Positions 7,556 through 13,269 of a stretch of DNA of 13,269 bases are shown here, piece by piece; position 1 is the stretch's first letter, and each line of letters opens with the position of its first letter. The stretch covers positions 1-13,269 of the forward strand of contig JAHZKS010000018.1 in assembly GCA_022600235.1 (NCBI GenBank). Reading direction: 5' to 3'. The position numbers and the translations under genes are program-made. The notes beneath the pieces were generated by a model, which worked only from the letters and a program-made list of their open reading frames with translations, was not told the DNA's origin and made no database searches. The stretch comes from Alphaproteobacteria bacterium (GTDB lineage Bacteria; Pseudomonadota; Alphaproteobacteria; Rickettsiales; JABSSG01).

Positions 7556-8031
7556 AAAGACACACAAACAGCTGCTTGACATGCTATACCTTCGCTGCGC
7601 CCAGTAAAACCCATTTTTTCTGTAGTTGTAGCCTTTATACTAATATCTTCTTTTGGCATATTTAATATATTTGATAAGCTATTTCTAAATTCATCTCTAT
7701 AAGGTGATAACTTTGGTATCTCGCATATTAAAGTAATATCTATATTGTTAATGCTCCCTCCTTTATCATGAAGAAGTTTTTGTGCAAATTTTACAAATTG
7801 ATCTGATTTTACATTTTTCCATTTTTCATCAGTAGGAGGAAAATGAACCCCTATATCTCCCTCTGCTATCGAACCAAGAATTGCATCTGTAAGTGCATGT
7901 AGCGCCACATCTCCATCTGAATGTGCAATAATAGCAAATTTACAAGGCACTTCTACACCGCATAAAATAATATGGTTATCTTTATTACCAGAATCTTCAG
8001 AAAATTTATGAGCATCAAACCCAATACCCAT
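7552..8031 (-). CDS. ispF: 2-C-methyl-D-erythritol 2,4-cyclodiphosphate synthase
   Basis: IspF cyclises CDP-methylerythritol 2-phosphate to the cyclodiphosphate with loss of CMP, in the cytoplasmic MEP pathway to isoprenoids. The chosen ATG (8031-8029) gives 159 residues beginning MGIGFDAH, the normal family start. It is preceded by AAGG (8040-8037) with a 5-base spacer; longer in-frame starts to 8061 would add residues that only overlap ispD. Metal ligands Asp6, His8 and His45 are present, as are HSDGD (37-41), GDIGVHFP (58-65) and the C-terminal TTTEKMGFTGRSEGIA block. The start codon lies one base after the ispD stop, so translation is probably coupled. It is the last gene of the proS-lolC-lolD-ispD-ispF run, and its stop overlaps that of the convergent gene by four bases. 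Confidence 0.96.
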   Translation of the reverse strand: MGIGFDAHKFSEDSGNKDNHIILCGVEVPCKFAIIAHSDGDVALHALTDAILGSIAEGDIGVHFPPTDEKWKNVKSDQFVKFAQKLLHDKGGSINNIDITLICEIPKLSPYRDEFRNSLSNILNMPKEDISIKATTTEKMGFTGRSEGIACQAAVCVSF

Positions 8032-8032
8032 T

Positions 8033-8734
8033 TTAACCTTGTGTTTCATATCCATACTCAATTAATTTCTCTGCTAATTTAAAATCTTGCATATTAGTAA
8101 TCTTAAAATTTAACATACAAGAACGTACAACTTGAACATCTATATTATCAATCTCACATAGAGAAGCATCATCTGTTACATCTCTTTCTTTATGCTTCTT
8201 ATGCAATGATAATATAGTTTTATAATCGAATGCTTGAGGAGTCTGAGCCAAAAACATATTATCCCTTGGAACAGTCTTTTTGATTATCTCACCCTCGCAA
8301 GACTTCATTGTATCGTTTATTGGAGTAGCTAAGATGGCTCCTTTGCTTTCTTTCAAACCTTTAAAAAGAGTAGATACATCCTGATCCTTAAAGAAAATAC
8401 GTGCAGCATCATGTATTAATACGTTTTTTGGTTCATATTTCTCTATCTCTTCTAAAGCATTACGTACCGAATCTTGCCTCCTTCTTCCTCCATAAATATA
8501 AGGCAATATATCTAAACCCTTAACAGAGCTTTCATAAAGATCTAAGTGAGATTTGTTAATTGCTACTAGAACAGCATCTATACTCTTATGATTTAGTAAT
8601 TTTTCTACACATATACGAAGAGGAGTAGAACCTCTAATAGGTAAATATTGTTTTGGCATGTCTGCAGCTAATCTATCACTACTTCCACCAGCCACTATTA
8701 TTGCAATGTTATTATAGGTTTTCTTTCTCAACAA
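8033..8734 (-). CDS. ispD: 2-C-methyl-D-erythritol 4-phosphate cytidylyltransferase
   Basis: IspD transfers CMP from CTP to methylerythritol 4-phosphate, the step two before IspF (with IspE between). Motifs in order are IIVAGGSSDRLAADMPKQY (12-30, with Arg21 and Lys28 for CTP), RRQDSV (85-90), HDAAR (108-112), TPIND (137-141), VPRDN and AQTPQAF (164-169), and TDDA (187-190). The open frame runs back to 8800, but those extra residues only read through lolD. No ATG gives the right N-terminus, so I choose TTG 8734, with AAAGG (8744-8740) 5 bases upstream. This gives 233 residues, the usual family length; the next codon (TTG 8731) is equally possible. It overlaps the end of lolD by 23 bases. Confidence 0.94.
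   Translation of the reverse strand: MLRKKTYNNIAIIVAGGSSDRLAADMPKQYLPIRGSTPLRICVEKLLNHKSIDAVLVAINKSHLDLYESSVKGLDILPYIYGGRRRQDSVRNALEEIEKYEPKNVLIHDAARIFFKDQDVSTLFKGLKESKGAILATPINDTMKSCEGEIIKKTVPRDNMFLAQTPQAFDYKTILSLHKKHKERDVTDDASLCEIDNIDVQVVRSCMLNFKITNMQDFKLAEKLIEYGYETQG
8037..8040 (-). promoter_or_regulatory. Shine-Dalgarno that sets the ispF start
   Basis: AAGG lies inside the last codons of ispD, five bases before ATG 8031. It supports the 159-residue IspF start rather than the longer frame opening at 8061, and suggests coupled translation. Confidence 0.6.
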
Positions 8735-9410
8735 TTTTACCTTTATCAATTGTAATAATTCTATCTGCTTTCTTAGCAATTGCAGCATTATGAGTAACAA
8801 TGATAAGACTTTTGTTCTGCTTTTTAATAGTATTTATCAGAATCTCTATTACATTCTTTGCACTTTTACTATCTAAATTTCCTGTAGGCTCATCTGCTAA
8901 TACCAGCATAGGATTATGTATAATACTCCTACCTATTGCGACTCTTTGCTGCTCGCCGCCAGATAACTGGCTTGGAAAATGGCTTCTCCTACTCTCAAGA
9001 CCCAACTTAGATAACATATTAAACACATGTGAATCTCTTGTAAATTTCTGATCTTTTGTTGCAAGTATCAAAGGCATCATCATGTTATCAAAAGCTGTAA
9101 AATCACTAAGCAAATTATGTGATTGGTATACAAAACCTATATTATGTTTTCTGAATTCTGTTTTTTTATAATCACTCTCTTGAGACAGGTTTTGTTTATT
9201 GATAATGATACTACCTTTTGTTGGCTCTTCTAGTAAACCAACTATTTGTAAGAATGTGGTTTTACCACAACCAGAAGGACCAACCAACGCTACTACTTCA
9301 TTCTTATAGAGGGATAAATTAGCTCCATCTAATATTTTAACAATGTCTCTACCTTGTTTAAAAGATTTACTAACACCTGATACTTGTAGAATTAATTCTT
9401 TTTTAGTCAT
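8712..9410 (-). CDS. lolD: Lipoprotein-releasing ABC transporter ATPase LolD
   Basis: A 232-residue cytoplasmic ATPase that drives release of outer-membrane lipoproteins from the inner membrane with the LolC-type permease encoded just upstream. The Walker A motif is GPSGCGKT (44-51), the Q-loop VYQSHNLL has Gln96, the signature is LSGGEQQRVAIGR (149-161), Walker B is MLVLADEPTG (168-177) and the switch His207 lies in VTHN. This short MacB/LolD-type ATPase, combined with the neighbouring LolC/E permease, supports LolD rather than FtsE or a generic exporter. ATG 9410 has a strong GAGGGG (9423-9418) seven bases upstream. It overlaps the lolC stop by 8 bases and its own end overlaps the ispD start. 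Confidence 0.95.
   Translation of the reverse strand: MTKKELILQVSGVSKSFKQGRDIVKILDGANLSLYKNEVVALVGPSGCGKTTFLQIVGLLEEPTKGSIIINKQNLSQESDYKKTEFRKHNIGFVYQSHNLLSDFTAFDNMMMPLILATKDQKFTRDSHVFNMLSKLGLESRRSHFPSQLSGGEQQRVAIGRSIIHNPMLVLADEPTGNLDSKSAKNVIEILINTIKKQNKSLIIVTHNAAIAKKADRIITIDKGKIVEKENL
8740..8744 (-). promoter_or_regulatory. Shine-Dalgarno that sets the non-ATG ispD start
   Basis: AAAGG within the 3' end of lolD lies five bases before TTG 8734. With no ATG near the conserved IspD N-terminus, this favours a TTG start. Confidence 0.55.
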
Positions 9411-10626
9411 TTTTTAACCCCTCTGCTGGTGACATACGACTCGCTTTATACGATGGGTATAGAGTTGCAAGGAATGAAACTGTCAGTGAAAGAAGAATCA
9501 CTTTTATCACATCAATCTTATCTATTTTTGAAGGTAATACATCTAAATAATATATTATCGGATCAAAAATAGTTGTACCAGAAATCATAGAAAAAAAGTT
9601 TTTGATTGCATCTATGTTATAAGCTATAGAAATTCCTAATATAACTCCCAAAACAGTACCAACAACCCCCAGAATCATACCAGAATAAAGAAACAACCTC
9701 ATAATACTCCCTTTCGAAAAGCCTATCGTCCTAAGTATGGCTATCTCTTTCACTTTATCTGTAACTAACATTGTAAGACTAGAAATAATATTAAACGCAG
9801 CTACTATAATGATGAAAGTTAATATAATAAACATCACCACTCTTTCAGTTTTTAGAGCATCAAACAGTGATTGATTCAATTTTCTCCAATCATACACTTG
9901 GTATTGATTGCCTAGTTTTTTAGAAATTAAATGAGATGATTCTTCAGGATCCTCTCCATCCATTAGGAATACTTCAATGCTATTAACTGCACCTTTCATA
10001 TCAAACATTTTCTGCCCAGCTGCAAGTGAAATTATTGCATAACTACTATCATATTCACTTAAACCACTGTTAAATAAACCCTCTACATAAAAATCTTTTA
10101 TTTTTGGAAGAGCACCAATAACCGTAGTATTAAAATGAGTAGAAACTAATTTCACACTATCTCCAGGTCTTACGCCTAATATTTTAGCTAACCTTACACC
10201 CAATATGATGCCATTATCTCTTGAAATTTTTTTCTTTTTAAGGAACGTATATCTTTTTATATCTTTTGACCTCAGAGCCTTTATCATTGTTCCTGTTGCC
10301 CTATCTCCATTTATTAGAAGAGACTGTTCAGAAATAACAGGAATTGCGCTACTAACGCACTCTAATTTACTCATCGACCTAACACTTTCTACATAATTAG
10401 AGATACGATCATCAAAATTTCTAACCATCACATCACTATTAAAGCCTTTGAGTTTTTTAGTAAGCTCTGTTCTATACCCATTCATAACAGACATCACTAC
10501 TATTAAAGCAGCCACTCCTAGCATGATACCTACTAGAGAAAGAAAAGATATGATAGATATGAATGCATCTTTTTTTCGAGACTGCAAATATCTAAGTGCT
10601 ACTTGAAATTCTAATCTAAAATTCAT
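9403..10626 (-). CDS. lolC: Lipoprotein-releasing permease of the LolC/LolE family
   Basis: A 407-residue inner-membrane permease that works with LolD to pass lipoproteins to the periplasmic carrier LolA. The N-terminus FRLEFQVALRYLQSRKKD followed by a membrane segment (about 21-47) ending in VMSVMNGYR is typical of LolC/E. A large periplasmic domain (about 48-260) is followed by three more membrane segments (about 262-288, 310-335 and 368-393). The loop TDKVKEIAILRTIGFSKGSI and the C-terminal PSYKASRMSPAEGL are family hallmarks. Only one permease is present beside lolD, so the complex may be a homodimer of a combined LolC/E type (the LolF arrangement) unless a second copy lies elsewhere. ATG 10626 overlaps the proS TGA as ATGA, suggesting coupled translation. 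Confidence 0.94.
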   Translation of the reverse strand: MNFRLEFQVALRYLQSRKKDAFISIISFLSLVGIMLGVAALIVVMSVMNGYRTELTKKLKGFNSDVMVRNFDDRISNYVESVRSMSKLECVSSAIPVISEQSLLINGDRATGTMIKALRSKDIKRYTFLKKKKISRDNGIILGVRLAKILGVRPGDSVKLVSTHFNTTVIGALPKIKDFYVEGLFNSGLSEYDSSYAIISLAAGQKMFDMKGAVNSIEVFLMDGEDPEESSHLISKKLGNQYQVYDWRKLNQSLFDALKTERVVMFIILTFIIIVAAFNIISSLTMLVTDKVKEIAILRTIGFSKGSIMRLFLYSGMILGVVGTVLGVILGISIAYNIDAIKNFFSMISGTTIFDPIIYYLDVLPSKIDKIDVIKVILLSLTVSFLATLYPSYKASRMSPAEGLKND

Positions 10627-11924
10627 TTTTCTTTATATATTTTTATCAAAAAATCCACTGCGCGATCTATATCTAAAACTTCAACCTTATCTGTTTCCCG
10701 ACAACGCACCTCTACTTTCTTATCTACAGCGAGTCTAGAACTAGAAACAATTTGATACGGAATTCCTAAAAGCTCATGCTTAGCAAATTTAGCACCTGCA
10801 CCTAAAGAAGAATCATCGTAAAGTACATCCAAACCTTTATCTAGTAAAGCACCATATATATTATTACTAATATTAACAGAAGTCTCATCCTTAGTGTGCA
10901 AATTCAGTATAGATACATGAAATGGTGTGATTGATTTAGGCCAAATTATACCTTTTTTATCATGAAAGCACTCAATAACAGCTGCTACAAGCCTTGATAC
11001 ACCTATACCATAGCACCCACCATAGAAAAAACTTTTCTTACCTTCATTATTCATAAAGAACACTCCCATAGACTCAGAATATTTTGAGCCGTAATTAAAT
11101 ATATGCCCAACTTCTATGCTCTTATGCTTTTTGAGCTTATCTTGAGATACACTACAATTTGAGTCTTGATGCATATCATCTGCCATAGCATATAGTTTGC
11201 GTATTTTTTCTACATCTGGCTTTTCTTTACTCAACTCATTCTCTATTTCTATATCATAGAATATGTCGCTTTCACCAGTGTCTGCTATCACATGAAACTC
11301 ATGGCTCAATTCTCCCCCAATAGGTCCAGTATCAGCTCTGATTGGTATAGATTTTAGACCTATTTTCTTGAATATATTTATATATGTTCTTAAAACTTCA
11401 TCATATGTTTTTACAGAAGACTCTTTATCTAAATCAAAAGAATAGGCATCTTTCATAAAGAATTCTCTTCCTCTCATAACTCCAAATCTTGGCCTGATTT
11501 CATCCCTAAACTTCCAATTAATTTGGTAAAATGTTTTCGGAAAATCCTTATATGAGTTAATATTAGAACGAACTATATCGGAAATTAATTCCTCTGCCGT
11601 GGGGCCAAATAATAAGTCATTATCATGCCTATCTTTGATTTTGAGCATCTCTTTCCCATAATCATCATATCTACCAGACTCCTTCCATAAATCGGCAGAT
11701 TGTATACAAGGCATCAGCACTTCATTAGCTCCTGATTTATTCATTTCTTCTCTAATAATATTTTCAATATTTCTTAGTACCTTTAGGCCAAAAGGTAACC
11801 ATGAATAAATTCCAGAATTTTGCTGCTTGATCATACCTGCACGCAGCATTAGCTTATGAGAAATCACCTCAGCATTTACAGGATCTTCTTTTAATATCGG
11901 TAGGAAATAATTACTAATCTTCAT
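10623..11924 (-). CDS. proS: Proline--tRNA ligase, short alphaproteobacterial type
   Basis: A 433-residue class II synthetase that attaches proline to tRNA-Pro. Motif 1 lies around GIYSWLPFGLKVLRNIE (38-54), FGPTAEE at 106-112, motif 2 at 139-163 (FRDEIRPRFGVMRGREFFMKDAYSF) in short segments of which each key Arg is retained, and motif 3 GIGVSRLVAAVIE (306-318). The anticodon-binding domain follows from about 333. The roughly 180-residue editing insertion of the E. coli type is absent, as usual for alphaproteobacteria, so mischarged Ala-tRNA-Pro would need a separate deacylase. ATG 11924 gives the expected N-terminus; no convincing Shine-Dalgarno precedes it. It lies 39 bases after the upstream DUF2125-like gene and heads the lolC-lolD-ispD-ispF run. 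Confidence 0.96.
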   Translation of the reverse strand: MKISNYFLPILKEDPVNAEVISHKLMLRAGMIKQQNSGIYSWLPFGLKVLRNIENIIREEMNKSGANEVLMPCIQSADLWKESGRYDDYGKEMLKIKDRHDNDLLFGPTAEELISDIVRSNINSYKDFPKTFYQINWKFRDEIRPRFGVMRGREFFMKDAYSFDLDKESSVKTYDEVLRTYINIFKKIGLKSIPIRADTGPIGGELSHEFHVIADTGESDIFYDIEIENELSKEKPDVEKIRKLYAMADDMHQDSNCSVSQDKLKKHKSIEVGHIFNYGSKYSESMGVFFMNNEGKKSFFYGGCYGIGVSRLVAAVIECFHDKKGIIWPKSITPFHVSILNLHTKDETSVNISNNIYGALLDKGLDVLYDDSSLGAGAKFAKHELLGIPYQIVSSSRLAVDKKVEVRCRETDKVEVLDIDRAVDFLIKIYKEK

Positions 11925-11963
11925 TTATTAAATCTAATAACTTTTATACTTTTATATAAGATA

Positions 11964-12938
11964 TTACTTCGAAATGGAATCATAAAGCTCGCCAGCCTGC
12001 ATCATCAATAAAATAATATTTCTGAAACCACCTATTTTACCATATTTTATTCCTCTCTCATGTCCACTAATTGAGAAAGAAATATTCTGAAGACTCTCTT
12101 TACTATCAGATTCATTCCCCATTTTCATTATAATGCTTTTCAGAATAGAAACTTGGCTTTTATACAATAAATTCCCACACGCACTCATCAAACCATCAAA
12201 ATTTTTTATATTCACATCTATATTCCCCAAAGAATTTCTAGTAATGAGATCATGACCTAATTCTCCCTCAATTTTTACAACAAAATTATCAGACGTTAGA
12301 TCAAAGTTATGAAATTTTACATAGAATCTTCTCATAGAATTATCCTCTTCATTATCAGAGGATCTATATTCAATATCAGTTTCTAATTTATGCTCTCCAA
12401 ATGTTTTCATGGATGAATTGGAACCAATTTCACTATGCAAATAACCTTTAATTCTGTAAGAATTTTCTGCATTCCTACCTCGTGATTTTAATATACTAAA
12501 CTTATTCTTTCGTGAAAAGAAGGTGACTTCTCCGATATTTTTATCAAAAATGTCGTACCCGGAATCTCTATAGGTAACCTTCTGTATACTTGTATCAAAA
12601 TCAGAACTAAATATAGATTGTAGTAAAAAAGATTTGTTCATAACCACTCCAATATTTAAACCCTGATGAGTTTTCAGCAAGTGATTTCTTTTATTATTAT
12701 TAGAAGTAATAGATACATCATCATCTAAATTAAACTCTATTGATTTGACTATTAAATCAACATTTGCCTTTAAGTTTGCAACTGCAAAAGTTGTCTCAAT
12801 CTTTTCTTTGTTTTTAAATTTTAATTTAACATCCCCAAATTCATAATTGAAAAAGAAAGGATACCCACTAAGATCTATTGTTTTATAAGACAAAGAAGAC
12901 AAACCAGATGTTGTGACATTGGATATTATTATGCCCAA
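11964..12938 (-). CDS. DUF2125-like protein lacking its native N-terminus
   Basis: The open frame has 324 codons, but the first 12 or 13 (12938 to about 12900) are the antisense of a cheY fragment and probably not native. From about 12899 the sequence SLSYKTIDLSGYPFFF resembles the strand and sGfPF motif near the start of the mature DUF2125 family, periplasmic proteins of unknown role in alphaproteobacteria. A beta-rich pattern without enzyme motifs continues. Such proteins normally begin with a signal peptide or membrane anchor, and none is present, so the native 5' end, promoter and export signal seem lost. The family match is from pattern memory and is tentative. It ends 39 bases before proS on the same strand. 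If it is translated from ATG 12938, the product would remain in the cytoplasm and is unlikely to function. Confidence 0.55.
   Translation of the reverse strand: MGIIISNVTTSGLSSLSYKTIDLSGYPFFFNYEFGDVKLKFKNKEKIETTFAVANLKANVDLIVKSIEFNLDDDVSITSNNNKRNHLLKTHQGLNIGVVMNKSFLLQSIFSSDFDTSIQKVTYRDSGYDIFDKNIGEVTFFSRKNKFSILKSRGRNAENSYRIKGYLHSEIGSNSSMKTFGEHKLETDIEYRSSDNEEDNSMRRFYVKFHNFDLTSDNFVVKIEGELGHDLITRNSLGNIDVNIKNFDGLMSACGNLLYKSQVSILKSIIMKMGNESDSKESLQNISFSISGHERGIKYGKIGGFRNIILLMMQAGELYDSISK
12886..12913. other. Junction where two divergent genes are both cut at their 5' ends
   Basis: To the left, minus-strand codons still fit the DUF2125-like gene up to about 12899. To the right, plus-strand codons fit the middle of CheY from about 12901. 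In the cheY frame the first stop leftward is TAA at 12886-12888. Neither gene has a native start, and no intergenic space, promoter or repeat lies between them. G+C in the lines I counted is about 25% on the left and 37% on the right. Confidence 0.75.
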
Positions 12939-13134
12939 AACAGATGGGATAGATGCGATGGAGGCTCTGAAAACTATTGTGAAACTAGATCCTGATGCAA
13001 AAGTGATTATGGTAAGCTCTATGGGGCAACAAAATGTGATAGTAGAAGCTATAGAAGCTGGAGCAAAGGATTATATTATCAAGCCTTTTGATGACAAGGT
13101 AATCATTGATACGGTAGCAAGAATAACTCAATAG
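12901..13134 (+). pseudogene. cheY: CheY-type response regulator, N-terminus missing
   Basis: This fragment encodes about 77 residues of a single-domain chemotaxis receiver. KPDVVTLDIIMPKTDG holds the phosphoacceptor Asp (codon 12922-12924), VIMVSSMGQQ the conserved Ser/Thr switch, and AGAKDYIIKPF the conserved Lys. The SSMGQQ and GAKDYIIKPF wording is like the Bacillus and archaeal CheY group rather than enteric CheY. About 45 residues are missing: the first strand, the acidic pair that binds magnesium and the first helices. The frame runs into a stop at 12886 and then into antisense of another gene. A GTG at 12913 could start translation, but the product could not fold as a receiver. It is followed after 8 bases by cheD, a common partner in CheC/CheD-type chemotaxis systems. 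Confidence 0.82.
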
Positions 13135-13142
13135 ATAGCTAT

Positions 13143-13269
13143 ATGGTAGAGGAAGAAACTAAAATCATTAAAGTTAAGATGGCTAAAAACGAAGCGTGTA
13201 CTAATCCCTCGGTAATGAAAATCGAAGGTTTGGGATCATGTATTGGGGTTATCTTGCACGATCATGTCA
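13143..13269 (+). CDS. cheD: CheD chemoreceptor glutamine deamidase, N-terminal part
   Basis: An open frame from ATG 13143 runs off the right edge with 42 complete codons. It reads MVEEETKIIKVKMAKNEAC and then KIEGLGSCIGVILHDHV. GLGSC with Cys33 matches the catalytic cysteine motif of CheD, the enzyme that deamidates glutamines on methyl-accepting receptors and partners with CheC. The catalytic His and Thr regions would be downstream of the window. It starts 8 bases after the cheY stop, which fits a cheY-cheD operon. No strong Shine-Dalgarno is visible. CheD is common in Firmicutes, Thermotogae and archaea and occurs in some proteobacteria, but is not expected in most Rickettsiales. It is annotated from a short motif and its neighbour, so the family call is good rather than certain. 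Confidence 0.8.
   Translation, partial: MVEEETKIIKVKMAKNEACTNPSVMKIEGLGSCIGVILHDHV

Noticed and set aside
8800..9051. An 83-codon plus-strand frame opposite lolD
   Set aside because: It is antisense to the Walker B and signature region of LolD; no independent evidence of coding.
10623..10625. Possible UGA recoding in a reduced genome
   Set aside because: proS ends at TGA at the expected length and the overlap with the lolC start is normal, so UGA acts as a stop.

Overview
The window is AT-rich, coding-dense DNA that reads like a reduced alphaproteobacterium, most likely a Rickettsiales-type intracellular bacterium. The evidence is the dusB-ntrY-ntrX order without ntrBC, a short (433-residue) proline--tRNA ligase of the alphaproteobacterial type, a single LolC/E-type permease next to LolD, overlapping genes, and two large proteins with no recognised family. 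The presence of ispD and ispF argues against the genus Rickettsia itself, which lacks the MEP pathway. UGA is a normal stop (proS ends in TGA). The assignment is inferred from gene content, not from a database search.

Layout. Positions 1-3204 (minus strand) hold dusB, ntrY and the first 17 codons of ntrX, apparently one operon with a plausible sigma70-type promoter at 3255-3282. Positions 3421-7555 (plus strand) hold two unrecognised genes. The first encodes a 976-residue protein with an acidic repeat tract, an alpha-solenoid with 29-residue repeats, and a hydrophobic C-terminal third. The second encodes a 349-residue basic protein with two hydrophobic hairpins and a basic Ser/Pro-rich tail. 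They look like accessory, possibly host-directed proteins set among housekeeping genes. Positions 7552-11924 (minus strand) hold a tightly packed run transcribed proS-lolC-lolD-ispD-ispF, joined by overlaps of 4, 8 and 23 bases and a 1-base gap. It covers prolyl-tRNA charging, lipoprotein release from the inner membrane, and two steps of isoprenoid precursor synthesis. Upstream of proS, on the same strand, lies a protein weakly resembling DUF2125 that has lost its N-terminus.

The right end is the strangest part. At about 12897-12903 the minus-strand gene stops being recognisable. In the opposite direction begins the middle of a CheY-type response regulator of the Bacillus/archaeal style, without its first strand and acidic pocket, followed after 8 bases by the start of cheD. 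Two divergent genes are therefore both cut at their 5' ends at one point, and G+C rises from roughly 25% to 37% across it. This is either a real deletion or rearrangement junction, or a chimeric join in the assembly. The sequence alone cannot decide which.
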